Made by a program: the position numbers and the translations under genes. A stretch of 64,000 nucleotides of DNA from Lysobacter spongiicola DSM 21749 (GTDB taxonomy: Bacteria > Pseudomonadota > Gammaproteobacteria > Xanthomonadales > Xanthomonadaceae), in the NCBI RefSeq assembly GCF_900167055.1, contig NZ_FUXP01000003.1, forward strand, positions 62,001 through 126,000, given 5' to 3'. Below are positions 38,948 through 48,072 of the stretch, one piece after another. Positions within the stretch are counted from its first letter, which is position 1. Every line of letters begins with the position of its first letter. Below the pieces are notes generated by a model. The model did not search any database, had not been told where the DNA came from, and saw only the letters and a list, made by a program, of their open reading frames with translations.

Positions 38948-40317
38948 GCCTGCCGCACGGTCTCGTCAACGCTTCGCCCAATGCCCTGCCCCTGCATCTG
39001 GTCGATCGATCCGGCATGGCGGCATGGCGCGATGCCCAGCCGGAAGCGGTGCGCACGTGGATCGAGGCCAATGGCTTCGAGGGCGCTCCTGGCAGCGTGT
39101 TGTTGCTGCCCGGCGACGACGGTATCCGCGGCGCGGTGGTCGGCACGGCCGATCCGCTAGACCCCTACAGCTATGGGCAGGCCCCGTATGCGCTGCCCCC
39201 GCTCACCTTCAAGCTGACCGGCGTAAAGGATCCCGCGGTGGCCGCCGCCGCACGCCTGGGGTGGGGCCTTGGGGCGTATCGGTTCGATCGCTACAAGCAG
39301 CCCCCGCGCCAGCCGGCCATGCTGCAGGTGGATGCGGCGGACGAGGCAGTGGATGCCGCGATTTCCGCCTGCACCCGCGTGCGTGACCTGGTGAACACCC
39401 CGACCGAGCACATGGGTCCGGACCAGCTCGAGCAGATCGCCTGCGAGATCGCCGAGCGCCACGGCGCCCGCATCGAAGTCATCGGCGGCGAGGACCTGCT
39501 GGCGCAGAACTTCCCGGCCATCCATGCGGTGGGCCGCGCCAGCCATCGCGCACCCCGGTTGATCAGCCTGCAGTGGGGCGACACGTCCCATCCGCACGTG
39601 GCCATCGTCGGCAAGGGCGTGTGCTTCGACACCGGCGGCCTGGACCTCAAGGCAGCCGCCGGCATGCGCAACATGAAGAAGGACATGGGCGGCGCCGCGC
39701 ACGCCATCGCACTGGCCGAATGGGTGATGGCGCGTCGCCTGCCGCTGCGCATCACCCTGCTGGTACCGGCGGTGGAGAATGCCGTGGGTCCGGACGCCTT
39801 CCGTCCCGGGGAAGTGATCCAGACCCGCGCCGGGATCAGCGTGGAGATCGACAACACCGACGCCGAAGGCCGGCTGGTGCTGTGCGACGCCCTCGCCTAC
39901 GCCGGCGAGCAGTCGCCGGAGTTGCTCCTGGATTTCGCCACCTTGACCGGTGCGGCGCGGGTGGCGCTGGGTCCCGACCTGCCGGCTCTTTACAGCAACG
40001 ACGATGCGGTGGCGGCGCAGTGGATCGAGTGCGGCGTGCAGCAGCGCGACCCGCTGTGGCGCATGCCGCTGTGGCGGCCGTACTGGCGCTACCTCACCAG
40101 CTCCATTGCCGACATCGCCAACGGTGGGCCGTCGAAGATGGCCGGCAGCGTGACCGCTGCGCTGTACCTGGAGCGCTTCGTGCCGGCGGGGCAGAAGTGG
40201 GCGCACCTGGACGTGTACAGCTGGAACGACTCCGATGCCCCGGGGCGCCAGGCCGGTGGCGAGGCGCAGGGGCTGCGTGCGGCCTTCGCCATGCTGGAGG
40301 CGCGCACCAGGCCCTGA
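38944..40317 (+). CDS. Leucyl aminopeptidase (M17 family)
   Basis: A 457-residue metallo-aminopeptidase removing N-terminal residues from peptides. The M17 catalytic centre is intact: 'IVGKGVCFDTGGLDLKAAAG' near residue 222 with metal Lys/Asp, 'MKKDMGGAAHAIALAEWVM' near 240, the hallmark NTDAEGRL near 302, and 'DFATLTGAARVALG' near 328. The N-terminal domain is shorter and more divergent than PepA, consistent with the PepB-like or 'leucyl aminopeptidase family' branch. The ATG overlaps the upstream HAD stop by 4 bp, so the two are coupled. It converges on the response regulator gene. Confidence 0.9.
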   Translation: MSLPHGLVNASPNALPLHLVDRSGMAAWRDAQPEAVRTWIEANGFEGAPGSVLLLPGDDGIRGAVVGTADPLDPYSYGQAPYALPPLTFKLTGVKDPAVAAAARLGWGLGAYRFDRYKQPPRQPAMLQVDAADEAVDAAISACTRVRDLVNTPTEHMGPDQLEQIACEIAERHGARIEVIGGEDLLAQNFPAIHAVGRASHRAPRLISLQWGDTSHPHVAIVGKGVCFDTGGLDLKAAAGMRNMKKDMGGAAHAIALAEWVMARRLPLRITLLVPAVENAVGPDAFRPGEVIQTRAGISVEIDNTDAEGRLVLCDALAYAGEQSPELLLDFATLTGAARVALGPDLPALYSNDDAVAAQWIECGVQQRDPLWRMPLWRPYWRYLTSSIADIANGGPSKMAGSVTAALYLERFVPAGQKWAHLDVYSWNDSDAPGRQAGGEAQGLRAAFAMLEARTRP

Positions 40318-40329
40318 GCAGCGCCCGAT

Positions 40330-40932
40330 CTAGAGCCATCCCTTCTGCCGAGCCATCCGGTACGCCTCGATCCGGTTGCCGACGCCGAGCTTGCCGATCG
40401 CCTCGGAGAGATAGTTGCGGACGGTACCCTGCGAAAGGCTCAAGGACCGTGCAATTTCGGCTGCCGAACGCCCCTCGCCGGCCAGCCGCAGGACCTGCCG
40501 CTCACGGTCATTGAGGGGGTCGGGCTCCGACCAGGCTTCTACCGCGAGCGCGGGATCGATCGCGCGGGCGCCGTCCCGTACCCGGCGCAATGCCGCCGCC
40601 AGCTGGTCCGCCGGCGCGTCCTTGAGCAGGTAGCCCGCCACTCCAGCCTCGAGCGCGCGCCGGAGGAAGCCGCCACGGGCGAAGGTGGTGACGATCACCA
40701 CCCGCACCGGCAACGCCAGCCGCTGGATGCGCTGGGCCAGCTCCAGCCCCGTCAGCCCGGGCATCTCGATGTCGGTGACCAGCAAGTCCGGTTGCAGTCG
40801 CTGCAGCTGGCGCCAGGCGTCCTCCCCGTCGGCAGCCTGGCCCACAATCTCGATATCCGGCTCGAGGTCGAGCAGGGCGGACAGGGCGCCACGCACCATG
40901 GCCTGGTCTTCGGCCAGCAGCACCCTGATCAC
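40330..40932 (-). CDS. NarL/LuxR-family response regulator (DesR-like)
   Basis: A 200-residue regulator: receiver domain with phosphoacceptor Asp54 ('LLVTDIEMPGLTGLELAQRI'), Thr in 'VVIVTTFARGG', Lys in 'GYLLKDAPADQLAAALRRVR', then a LuxR-type helix-turn-helix ('LNDRERQVLRLAGEGRSAAE', 'LSLSQGTVRNYLSEAIGKLG'). The receiver and HTH match the DesR/LiaR branch. The ATG overlaps the stop of the sensor kinase (ATGA). Together they end the minus-strand unit containing the ABC-2 exporter and amidohydrolase, and probably regulate it. Confidence 0.88.
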   Translation of the reverse strand: MIRVLLAEDQAMVRGALSALLDLEPDIEIVGQAADGEDAWRQLQRLQPDLLVTDIEMPGLTGLELAQRIQRLALPVRVVIVTTFARGGFLRRALEAGVAGYLLKDAPADQLAAALRRVRDGARAIDPALAVEAWSEPDPLNDRERQVLRLAGEGRSAAEIARSLSLSQGTVRNYLSEAIGKLGVGNRIEAYRMARQKGWL

Positions 40933-42122
40933 CGGAGTGCGACTTCCGCAGGCTGCTCCGGCGATCCGACCGCAGCCCCGGCCGACAACGGCAGCCGTGC
41001 TTCCAGGGCCACGCCTCCGCCCTGCCTGCCAGACACCTGCATGCGTCCTCCCAGTGACTCGATGCGCTCGCGCATCCCCGTCAGTCCGTTGCCGGGCCGC
41101 AGGTCACCGCCGCGCCCATCGTCGCTGACGCGCAGCACGGCTTCGCCGGCATCGGCGCTGAGGGAGGCCGCCGCGCTGCGCGCGCCAGCGTGCCGCTGGA
41201 TGTTGGTGATCGCCTCGCGCAGCGTGAGTGCGAGCGCTGCTTCCTGTGCCGGGGCCAGGGCCAGCTCCGCCCGCTCATAGCGGAACTTGACGCCATCGCA
41301 TTCCAGCAACAGCCGGGCCGCTGCCAGTTCGGCGGCCAGTCCGCTGGACCTGATCCCGCTGACCGCACTGCGGACCTGCCCGAGTGCCTCGCGGGCGACC
41401 CGCGCCACTTCATCGATCTCGCGCCGGGCGGCTGCCGGATCGTGCGCCAGCAACTTGCCGGCCAGCTCCGACTTGAGCGCGACCATCGACAAGGTGTGCC
41501 CGAGCAGGTCGTGCAGGTCGCGGCCGATGCGCTCGCGCTCGGCCATTGCCGCCAGCCGCCGCACCTCCTCGTGCGAGAGCTTGAGCTCGGCCTGCCTGCG
41601 CCCGGACTCGGCCTGGAAGTGGTTGCCGACAAAGACGGCCACCGACAGGATCAACGTCAGCGCGAAACCGAACAGCGGGTAGCCGAGCAGGCGGATTTCC
41701 AGCAGGAACAGCGCCAGCATCACCGCCATCCATCCCACGCGTCGCCACAATCCCTGCCTCAGGAACGCCGCCATGGCCGCCGCGTAGATCAGGTAGGTAT
41801 TGGCGAACGGGTTGTACGGCAGCAAGGCGTAGCCCAGCGCTGCGGTCCCCAGCATGCACAGCAACTGGCCGGTGCGGCCGACCCGGTAGAAGGCGAAGTA
41901 CAGCGGCAGGAACACCACCACCGACACCAGCGTGAGTGCGAGCCCGCCGGATCCGTGACCGAACCACCACAGCCCCCCGCCCTCGCCGCCACCAAACAGC
42001 AGCGGCAGGAACAGGAAGACCAGGTACCCCAGCACCAGTATCGGCATCCAGCCAAAGCCCAGCTCTTCGGGCACCAGCCAGTCACGAGCCCGGCGCAAGC
42101 GCGGTTTCAGTACGGCGATCAT
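40929..42122 (-). CDS. Sensor histidine kinase, HisKA_3 type (DesK-like)
   Basis: A 397-residue sensor with about five N-terminal membrane helices (residues 25-165: 'MPILVLGYLVFLFLPLLFGG', 'LALTLVSVVVFLPLYFAFYR', 'LLYNPFANTYLIYAAAMAAF'-like) and almost no periplasmic loop, as in DesK sensors of membrane state. The phosphoacceptor is in 'ERIGRDLHDLLGHTLSMVAL', and the ATPase domain has 'LTLREAITNIQRHAGARSAA' and 'GNGLTGMRERIESLGG'. The start is the ATG at 42122; the frame runs further up into amidohydrolase sequence. Its gene is 19 bp after the amidohydrolase and overlaps its response regulator. Confidence 0.88.
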   Translation of the reverse strand: MIAVLKPRLRRARDWLVPEELGFGWMPILVLGYLVFLFLPLLFGGGEGGGLWWFGHGSGGLALTLVSVVVFLPLYFAFYRVGRTGQLLCMLGTAALGYALLPYNPFANTYLIYAAAMAAFLRQGLWRRVGWMAVMLALFLLEIRLLGYPLFGFALTLILSVAVFVGNHFQAESGRRQAELKLSHEEVRRLAAMAERERIGRDLHDLLGHTLSMVALKSELAGKLLAHDPAAARREIDEVARVAREALGQVRSAVSGIRSSGLAAELAAARLLLECDGVKFRYERAELALAPAQEAALALTLREAITNIQRHAGARSAAASLSADAGEAVLRVSDDGRGGDLRPGNGLTGMRERIESLGGRMQVSGRQGGGVALEARLPLSAGAAVGSPEQPAEVALR

Positions 42123-42141
42123 CGGCGCAACTCTAACCGGA

Positions 42142-43986
42142 TCACCGGATTTCCACCTGGTCGATCCGGAACTCGAAGGTGCCGGCCGGATGCCCGGCGG
42201 TGAAGGCCAGGCCACGCAGCCGAGTGAAGTCGGCACCCCCGAAATCGTCGAGCGGCAGGCGCACCTCCGTCCAGGATTCGCCCGCGAAAAACGTCTGGGT
42301 ACTTGGCATGCCCTGGGCCGAGGCTCCGGAGAACACCATCGCGTTGTAGGTGCGGCCGTCGCCACGAACGTGGAATACCAGTTCCGTGCGATCGGAAAAA
42401 TCCAATGGCTGCATCGGCTTCCCGGCCGGGAAGAAGATCACGCCCGACCAGGGGAACGGCGCGCCCGCCTTGACCTCGCCGCTGACCTGCAGCGCCCCGG
42501 CGGAGCCATCGGCACCGTTGGCCACGAGTGCGTGCGCGACCGTCGATGTGCCGCTCACCATCTGGTCTGTCGTCGGCGCCCAGCCTGCGCCGAAGCGTGC
42601 ATCGATGGTGCCGCCATCGAAATCGCTGACCAGCGTACCGGCCGGCGACGGCGCCGCGGCTTCGGATGGTGCCGCGGCGGGCCGCACCATTGCCACGGCA
42701 TGGCCGTTCTTCCATACCGAGCGGATGCGCCGGGTCGCGTGGATGTCTTGCGCCGGATTCCCTTCCACCAGGACGAGATCGGCACGCAGGCCGGGCGCTA
42801 TGCGGCCACGGTCGCCGATGCCGAAGCGGCGAGCCGGTACCGAGGTGGCCGCCGCCAGCGCCTCGACCGGATCCAGCCCTGCCCGGACCAGCAACTCCAG
42901 TTCGCCGTGGATACTAGCCCCGTGGGCGGTCCCCGGGTTGCCCGCGTCGGTACCCGCCAGGATGTCGACACCGGCCGCATGCAACTTTCGCACGCCAGCA
43001 AGTGCGCGCTCCAACACCCGGGCATCGGCCGTCCTCCCGAAGTTGCTGCCGAGCGCCGCCTTCTGCTCATCGGTCAGCAGTGGCCCGAGCCGCGGGTCGG
43101 CTGCCAGCGTGGCGCCTTGGTTCTGCCCGGCGACGCTGGCCAGCACCGACAGGGTCGGCACGACGAAAGCATCACGCTCAACGGCTGCCCGCACGAACCT
43201 GTCGCCCGTCGAGATATCGGCAAACAGGTGGACCAGTCCGTCGGCACCCGCCTCTATCGCGTCCAGGCCCGCCTCCCCGGCGGATACATGGACCAGCGCC
43301 AGCTTTCCGGCCTGGTGTGCGGCGGCGATGCCATCGGACAGCTGTTCCGGTGACAGGGTCGGCAGGCGGAGCTCGATGCCATACGCAGCCATGTCCTCCA
43401 CGATCAGCTTGATGTAGTCCGATCCCTCCTGCACACGCGCCGCGACGAAGGCGCCGGCGTCATCACCCGCGGCGAGCGTTGGCACCTCCATGCCGTACTG
43501 CGTGCCATGGCCACCCGGTGCGGTGACCGCGGCACCGGCGGACCACAGATCCGCTTCACTGGTGGCGTCGAGCGACTCGCGCTGCTGCTTGATCGCCGGC
43601 AGCCGCCTCCAGTCGCCGAGCATGTCGAGCTCGGTGGTGACACCGAGCCGCAGCGCATCGGCGCGTGCGGTACCCCAGCTGTGGGTATGGGCATCGATGA
43701 AACCCGGCAACAGCGTCTGGCCATTGCCGTCGATGACATCGATGCCCTCGGGAATGGCCGCCCCGGGGCCCACCGCGTGGATCAGGCCGTCGCGAACCAC
43801 CACGTTGGCGCCTTCAAGAATCGACGTGCCATCGAATACCCGCACGTCGCGAACAGCGAAGCCGACGTCACCGGGCGGCATGGTTTCGGGCTCGGGTGCA
43901 CCGGAGTGGCGGTCCTGTGCCAGCACGGCGGTCGCGAGTACGGCGACCAGCGCGGCGATGGCGGTGGTCTCGGGCCAGCGTTTCAT
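42142..43986 (-). CDS. Exported amidohydrolase fused to a CIA30-like C-terminal domain
   Basis: A 614-residue protein with a signal peptide ('TAIAALVAVLATAVLAQDRH', cleavage after VLA). The TIM-barrel amidohydrolase domain (about 40-440) has metal motif 'GFIDAHTHSWG', a candidate carboxylated Lys in 'SDYIKLIVEDMAAYG', His in 'ALVHVSAGEAGLD' and 'GLVHLFADIS', and the catalytic Asp in 'ILAGTDAGNPGT'; it resembles imidazolonepropionase/prolidase-type amidohydrolases. A C-terminal beta-sandwich from about 465 ('SDFDGGTIDARFGAGW', 'HVRGDGRTYNAMVFSG', 'SWTEVRLPLDDFGGADFTRL') fits the CIA30/NADH-dehydrogenase-assembly fold. Periplasmic hydrolysis of a peptide, lactam or cyclic amide is a fair guess. 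It sits between exporter and two-component genes. Confidence 0.82.
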   Translation of the reverse strand: MKRWPETTAIAALVAVLATAVLAQDRHSGAPEPETMPPGDVGFAVRDVRVFDGTSILEGANVVVRDGLIHAVGPGAAIPEGIDVIDGNGQTLLPGFIDAHTHSWGTARADALRLGVTTELDMLGDWRRLPAIKQQRESLDATSEADLWSAGAAVTAPGGHGTQYGMEVPTLAAGDDAGAFVAARVQEGSDYIKLIVEDMAAYGIELRLPTLSPEQLSDGIAAAHQAGKLALVHVSAGEAGLDAIEAGADGLVHLFADISTGDRFVRAAVERDAFVVPTLSVLASVAGQNQGATLAADPRLGPLLTDEQKAALGSNFGRTADARVLERALAGVRKLHAAGVDILAGTDAGNPGTAHGASIHGELELLVRAGLDPVEALAAATSVPARRFGIGDRGRIAPGLRADLVLVEGNPAQDIHATRRIRSVWKNGHAVAMVRPAAAPSEAAAPSPAGTLVSDFDGGTIDARFGAGWAPTTDQMVSGTSTVAHALVANGADGSAGALQVSGEVKAGAPFPWSGVIFFPAGKPMQPLDFSDRTELVFHVRGDGRTYNAMVFSGASAQGMPSTQTFFAGESWTEVRLPLDDFGGADFTRLRGLAFTAGHPAGTFEFRIDQVEIR

Positions 43987-44080
43987 GGGCAACTCCTCGA
44001 TCAGGAAGGGAAAGGGCGACGGATGGGCCGACGCCACTACCACCACAGACGCCGGCAGGCGGCCGACGTGACCGGCCGGT

Positions 44081-44839
44081 TCAGTCGCAGCGCGCCAGCC
44101 GGGCCCGGGCAAGGACGAAGAACACGCCGGTAAAGACCATCAGCACGCCAAGGTGCATCCATGCCGGGCTACCGGCGCCACCGCCGACCACCTTCTGTGC
44201 GAGCTCGCCCAGGTGGTACGACGGCCATACCGGCGCCAGCCACCCGATGGCGTCGGGCAGCAACTGCAGCGGCAGCCACAATCCCGACAGGAAGCCCATC
44301 GGCAGGTACAGCAGGTTCACCACCGCAGGCGCAGCGGAAGCGTTGACCCGGCTGCCGATGTACAGGCCCAGCGCACAGAACGGCAGCACACCGGCCACGT
44401 TCACGAGCAGCAACAGCATCCACTGTCGCGGCGACAGGGCGATGTCGGCGAAGGCCACCGCAAGCGCGGCGAGGATCAGCGAGATCAGCACCGCGAACAC
44501 CATCGCCGTGACCATCTTGGCCAGCAGGTACGCGCCCTGCGGCATCGGCAGCGCGCGCTTGAGCCGCAGCAGGCCGCGCTCCCGTTCGCTGGCCACGGTA
44601 ACGCCGAAACCGAACAGCGCCGCCCCCATGATCCCGAACACGCCGTAGCCGGCGAGCAGGTAGTGCGCGGCGCCCTTGCCCGAGCTGCCGGCCAGCAGCA
44701 CCGCGAACAAGAGGTAGAAGACCGCCGGGAACAGCAGCGTCGGCAGCACGAACGATGGCGTGCGCATCAGCCGCAGCAACTCGTGCTTGGCCTCCAGCCA
44801 GTAGCAGCGCAGCGGCGACCATGCCTGGGCGGCCATCAC
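44081..44839 (-). CDS. ABC-2-type exporter permease
   Basis: A 252-residue membrane protein with six predicted helices ('PSFVLPTLLFPAVFYLLFAV', 'YLLAGYGVFGIMGAALFGFG', 'KMVTAMVFAVLISLILAALA', 'WMLLLLVNVAGVLPFCALGL', 'MGFLSGLWLPLQLLPDAIGW', 'MHLGVLMVFTGVFFVLARAR'), the ABC2_membrane pattern. The start GTG at 44839 overlaps the ATPase stop (GTGA); an ATG follows immediately at 44836 and may be the true start. It is cotranscribed with its ATPase and lies 94 bp upstream of the amidohydrolase. Confidence 0.85.
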   Translation of the reverse strand: MMAAQAWSPLRCYWLEAKHELLRLMRTPSFVLPTLLFPAVFYLLFAVLLAGSSGKGAAHYLLAGYGVFGIMGAALFGFGVTVASERERGLLRLKRALPMPQGAYLLAKMVTAMVFAVLISLILAALAVAFADIALSPRQWMLLLLVNVAGVLPFCALGLYIGSRVNASAAPAVVNLLYLPMGFLSGLWLPLQLLPDAIGWLAPVWPSYHLGELAQKVVGGGAGSPAWMHLGVLMVFTGVFFVLARARLARCD

Positions 44840-45795
44840 GCGGCCTCCCGGGTTGCGGTCGCGCGGAGCGGAAGTTCATCGATCCTGGCGGCGCCTGCAC
44901 TCAGCGATTCACGCGTGAGTTCGATGAACGCGTCCGCGAGTCCGGCGCGGCTGACTTCCAGTTCACCCGCATCGGGATCCATGTCGAGCAACTGCCGCAC
45001 CACCGGCTCGGCGACGTCGGCAGTGATGTCGAGCCGGCTGCCGTCGCGGAATGCGGCAAGCACGTGTGGCCAGAGCGCCACGCTGGTGGGATCCAGCGCC
45101 GACACGCACCGGACGCGCCGGCGCGATACCCGCGCACGGATGGCCTCCATGCTCCCATCCGCCACGACCAAACCATCCTGGAGCACGCACACCCGGTCGG
45201 CGAGTGCCTCGGCTTCCTCCAGGTAATGCGTGGTCAACAACACCGCGCAGCCACGGCCCACCAGTTCGCGGATCGCCCGCCACAGCCCTTGTCGGGCCTC
45301 GATATCGAGGCCGGTAGTGGGCTCATCCAGGAACAGCACTCGTGGCCGCCCGCACAGCGCCAGCGCGAACTGGACCCGCCGTTGCTGGCCGCCTGACAAC
45401 TTGCCATAGGGCCGCTGCAGCAGCCCGTCCAGGCCAGCGAGCGAGACGCACTCCTCAACCGGACAAGGGTCCGGGTAGTAGCTGCAGGTCAATTCGAGCA
45501 GCTCGCCGACCCGGGCCGCTTCAGGCAACTCCGCCGACTGCAGCATCACGCCGATCCGCCGCCGCGCCGCCAGCGATCGCGGGGCCATGCCGAACAGTCC
45601 GGCTTCGCCGCGGTCCGGCTCCACCAGTCCGAGCAGCACGCCGATCGCGGTGGTCTTGCCCGCGCCATTCGCACCCAGCAAGGCCAGCACCTGCCCTCCG
45701 CGCAACTCCAGGTCGACGCCGGCCAGGGCCGAACGCGCTCCGTAGATCTTGTGCACACCGCCCAGGTGGGCGAGGACGTTGTTGTCGATTTCCAT
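44836..45795 (-). CDS. ABC transporter ATP-binding protein of an ABC-2 exporter
   Basis: A 319-residue ATPase: Walker A 'ALLGANGAGKTTAIGVLLGL', Q-loop 'GVMLQSAELPEAAR', signature 'LSGGQQRRVQFALA', Walker B 'VLFLDEPTTGLD' and switch His 'LLTTHYLEEAEALADRV'. The C-terminal 80 residues are the extension common in DrrA/NodI/NatA-type drug or polysaccharide exporters. Two in-frame ATGs are possible (45804 and 45795); 45795 is used. It is the first gene of a minus-strand unit and is divergent from the MacA-like gene across 237 bp. Confidence 0.9.
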   Translation of the reverse strand: MEIDNNVLAHLGGVHKIYGARSALAGVDLELRGGQVLALLGANGAGKTTAIGVLLGLVEPDRGEAGLFGMAPRSLAARRRIGVMLQSAELPEAARVGELLELTCSYYPDPCPVEECVSLAGLDGLLQRPYGKLSGGQQRRVQFALALCGRPRVLFLDEPTTGLDIEARQGLWRAIRELVGRGCAVLLTTHYLEEAEALADRVCVLQDGLVVADGSMEAIRARVSRRRVRCVSALDPTSVALWPHVLAAFRDGSRLDITADVAEPVVRQLLDMDPDAGELEVSRAGLADAFIELTRESLSAGAARIDELPLRATATREAA

Positions 45796-45884
45796 GTCGT
45801 GCATCCGTCGATGAAGTGGGTGCGACACATCCTCTCCCCGCCCCACGACCGCCGGCAGTCGCGTCCGTCACCCGGGAGGCATGA

Positions 45885-45897
45885 CACCTGTCAGGTG
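45885..45897. promoter_or_regulatory. 13-bp perfect palindrome between the two exporter operons
   Basis: CACCTGTCAGGTG is a perfect palindrome (6-bp arms, one central T) in the 237-bp divergent region between the ABC-2 operon and the MacA-like operon. Location and symmetry fit an operator, possibly shared by both operons. No database consensus is claimed. The rest of the gap shows no gene or terminator I can name. Confidence 0.35.
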
Positions 45898-46032
45898 ACT
45901 CCAGCGGCCCGCCGGTGGATGATCGATCCGCGTCGAGTGGCGGGGCAGCACGATGGAGAAACTGACCTTTGGCAGGTTGGAAGTGTCCTCGTGCAGGGTC
46001 ACACTCGGCGCGATCAACCGTCAGGGATGCAC

Positions 46033-47292
46033 ATGAACGATTCGGCCGACCTCCTGAAAGAACTCAAGATCGACCGCAGTGCGCCACCCCCGCGCGAGTC
46101 GCGGCGCGCGTGGCTGTATGGCATCGGCGTGGCAGCGGTGGTGCTGTTGGCCAGTTTCGTGGCCTGGCTCGTGGTGTCGCGCGGCGATGCGATCGAAGTC
46201 CGCACCGCACGCATGGTTGCGATCGGCAACGGCAATGCCAGCACGTCGGTACTCGATGCGACCGGCTACGTGGTGGCGCGGCGCATGGCCACCGTGTCGG
46301 CCAAGGTGACCGGCAAGGTGCGCGAGGTGCTGATCGAGGAAGGCCAGCGGGTGGAAGCCGGCGAAGTCATGGCAACCCTGGACCCGGTGGATGCGGATGC
46401 CCAGCGCACCCTCGCCGCCGACCAGCTCGGCGCGGCGCGCAGCCAGGTCGAGTTCGCCCGGGCGCAACTGCGCGAGGCCGAGGCCACGGTCGGACGCCTG
46501 TCGCAACTGGTTGACCAGCAACTGGTGTCGCGCGCGCAGTACGACCAGGCCGTTGCCGAGCGCGACGCGTTGCGTGCGCAGGTCGCCACTACGGACCGGC
46601 AGACCCGCGTGGCCCAGGACCAGCTGGCGATCGCGGCGCTGGGCGTCGACAACACCGTCGTCCGCGCGCCGTTCGCCGGCGTGGTCATCGCCAAGGCCGC
46701 CCAGCCCGGCGAGATGATCTCGCCACTGTCGGCCGGCGGCGGATTCACCCGCACGGGCATCGGCACGATCGTCGACATGGATTCGCTGGAAGTCGAAGTC
46801 GATGTCGGCGAGTCCTACATCGGCCGGGTCAAGCCCGGCATGCCGGTGGAGGCTACGCTCAATGCCTACCCGGACTGGAAAATCCCGGCCGAGGTCACCG
46901 CGATCATCCCCACCGCCGATCGCGGCAAGGCGACGGTGAAGGTGCGCATCGCACTGCACGAGCAGGACCAGCGCATCGTGCCGGACATGGGCGTCCGGGT
47001 GAGTTTCCTGGAGCAGGCGCGCCCAGAGGGCGAGGAGCGCCCGGCGGGCGTGCTGGTGCCCGCTGCGGCCATCGTCGAGCGCGACGGCCGCAGCGTGGCC
47101 TACGCACTGGCCGAACCGGGGACGGCCGAAAGCGAGGTCGAACTGCGTACGCTCGAACTGGGGCGGACGCTGGGCGACGACCGCGAGGTGCTCGCCGGCC
47201 TGGCCGGAGGCGATGAAGTCGTGATCGATCCCCCGGCCGGACTGGAAGACGGCGCGCAGGTGCGCGTCGCCGAAGATGACGGGGACGCCTGA
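46033..47292 (+). CDS. Periplasmic adaptor of a MacAB-like ABC exporter (HlyD/RND family)
   Basis: A 419-residue adaptor. One N-terminal helix ('WLYGIGVAAVVLLASFVAWL') anchors it in the inner membrane. The lipoyl/barrel-sandwich segment is 'TVSAKVTGKVREVLIEEGQR', followed by a coiled-coil hairpin ('AARSQVEFARAQLREAEATV', 'YDQAVAERDALRAQVATTDR'), the second half-lipoyl 'VRAPFAGVVIAKAAQPGEMI', and beta-barrel and membrane-proximal domains. The ATG at 46033 has AGGGA in good position; an in-frame ATG two codons earlier is the alternative. It begins a four-gene plus-strand operon with the ATPase and two permeases. An outer-membrane channel is not encoded here. Confidence 0.88.
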   Translation: MNDSADLLKELKIDRSAPPPRESRRAWLYGIGVAAVVLLASFVAWLVVSRGDAIEVRTARMVAIGNGNASTSVLDATGYVVARRMATVSAKVTGKVREVLIEEGQRVEAGEVMATLDPVDADAQRTLAADQLGAARSQVEFARAQLREAEATVGRLSQLVDQQLVSRAQYDQAVAERDALRAQVATTDRQTRVAQDQLAIAALGVDNTVVRAPFAGVVIAKAAQPGEMISPLSAGGGFTRTGIGTIVDMDSLEVEVDVGESYIGRVKPGMPVEATLNAYPDWKIPAEVTAIIPTADRGKATVKVRIALHEQDQRIVPDMGVRVSFLEQARPEGEERPAGVLVPAAAIVERDGRSVAYALAEPGTAESEVELRTLELGRTLGDDREVLAGLAGGDEVVIDPPAGLEDGAQVRVAEDDGDA

Positions 47293-47348
47293 GTCCCATG
47301 GATACCGACAACAACAGCAGCACTCCATCCACCATCAAGGACGCCACC

Positions 47349-48041
<693 letters not shown>

Positions 48042-48072
48042 TCCGCACCCGTCCCGCCTGCGGAGACATCTC

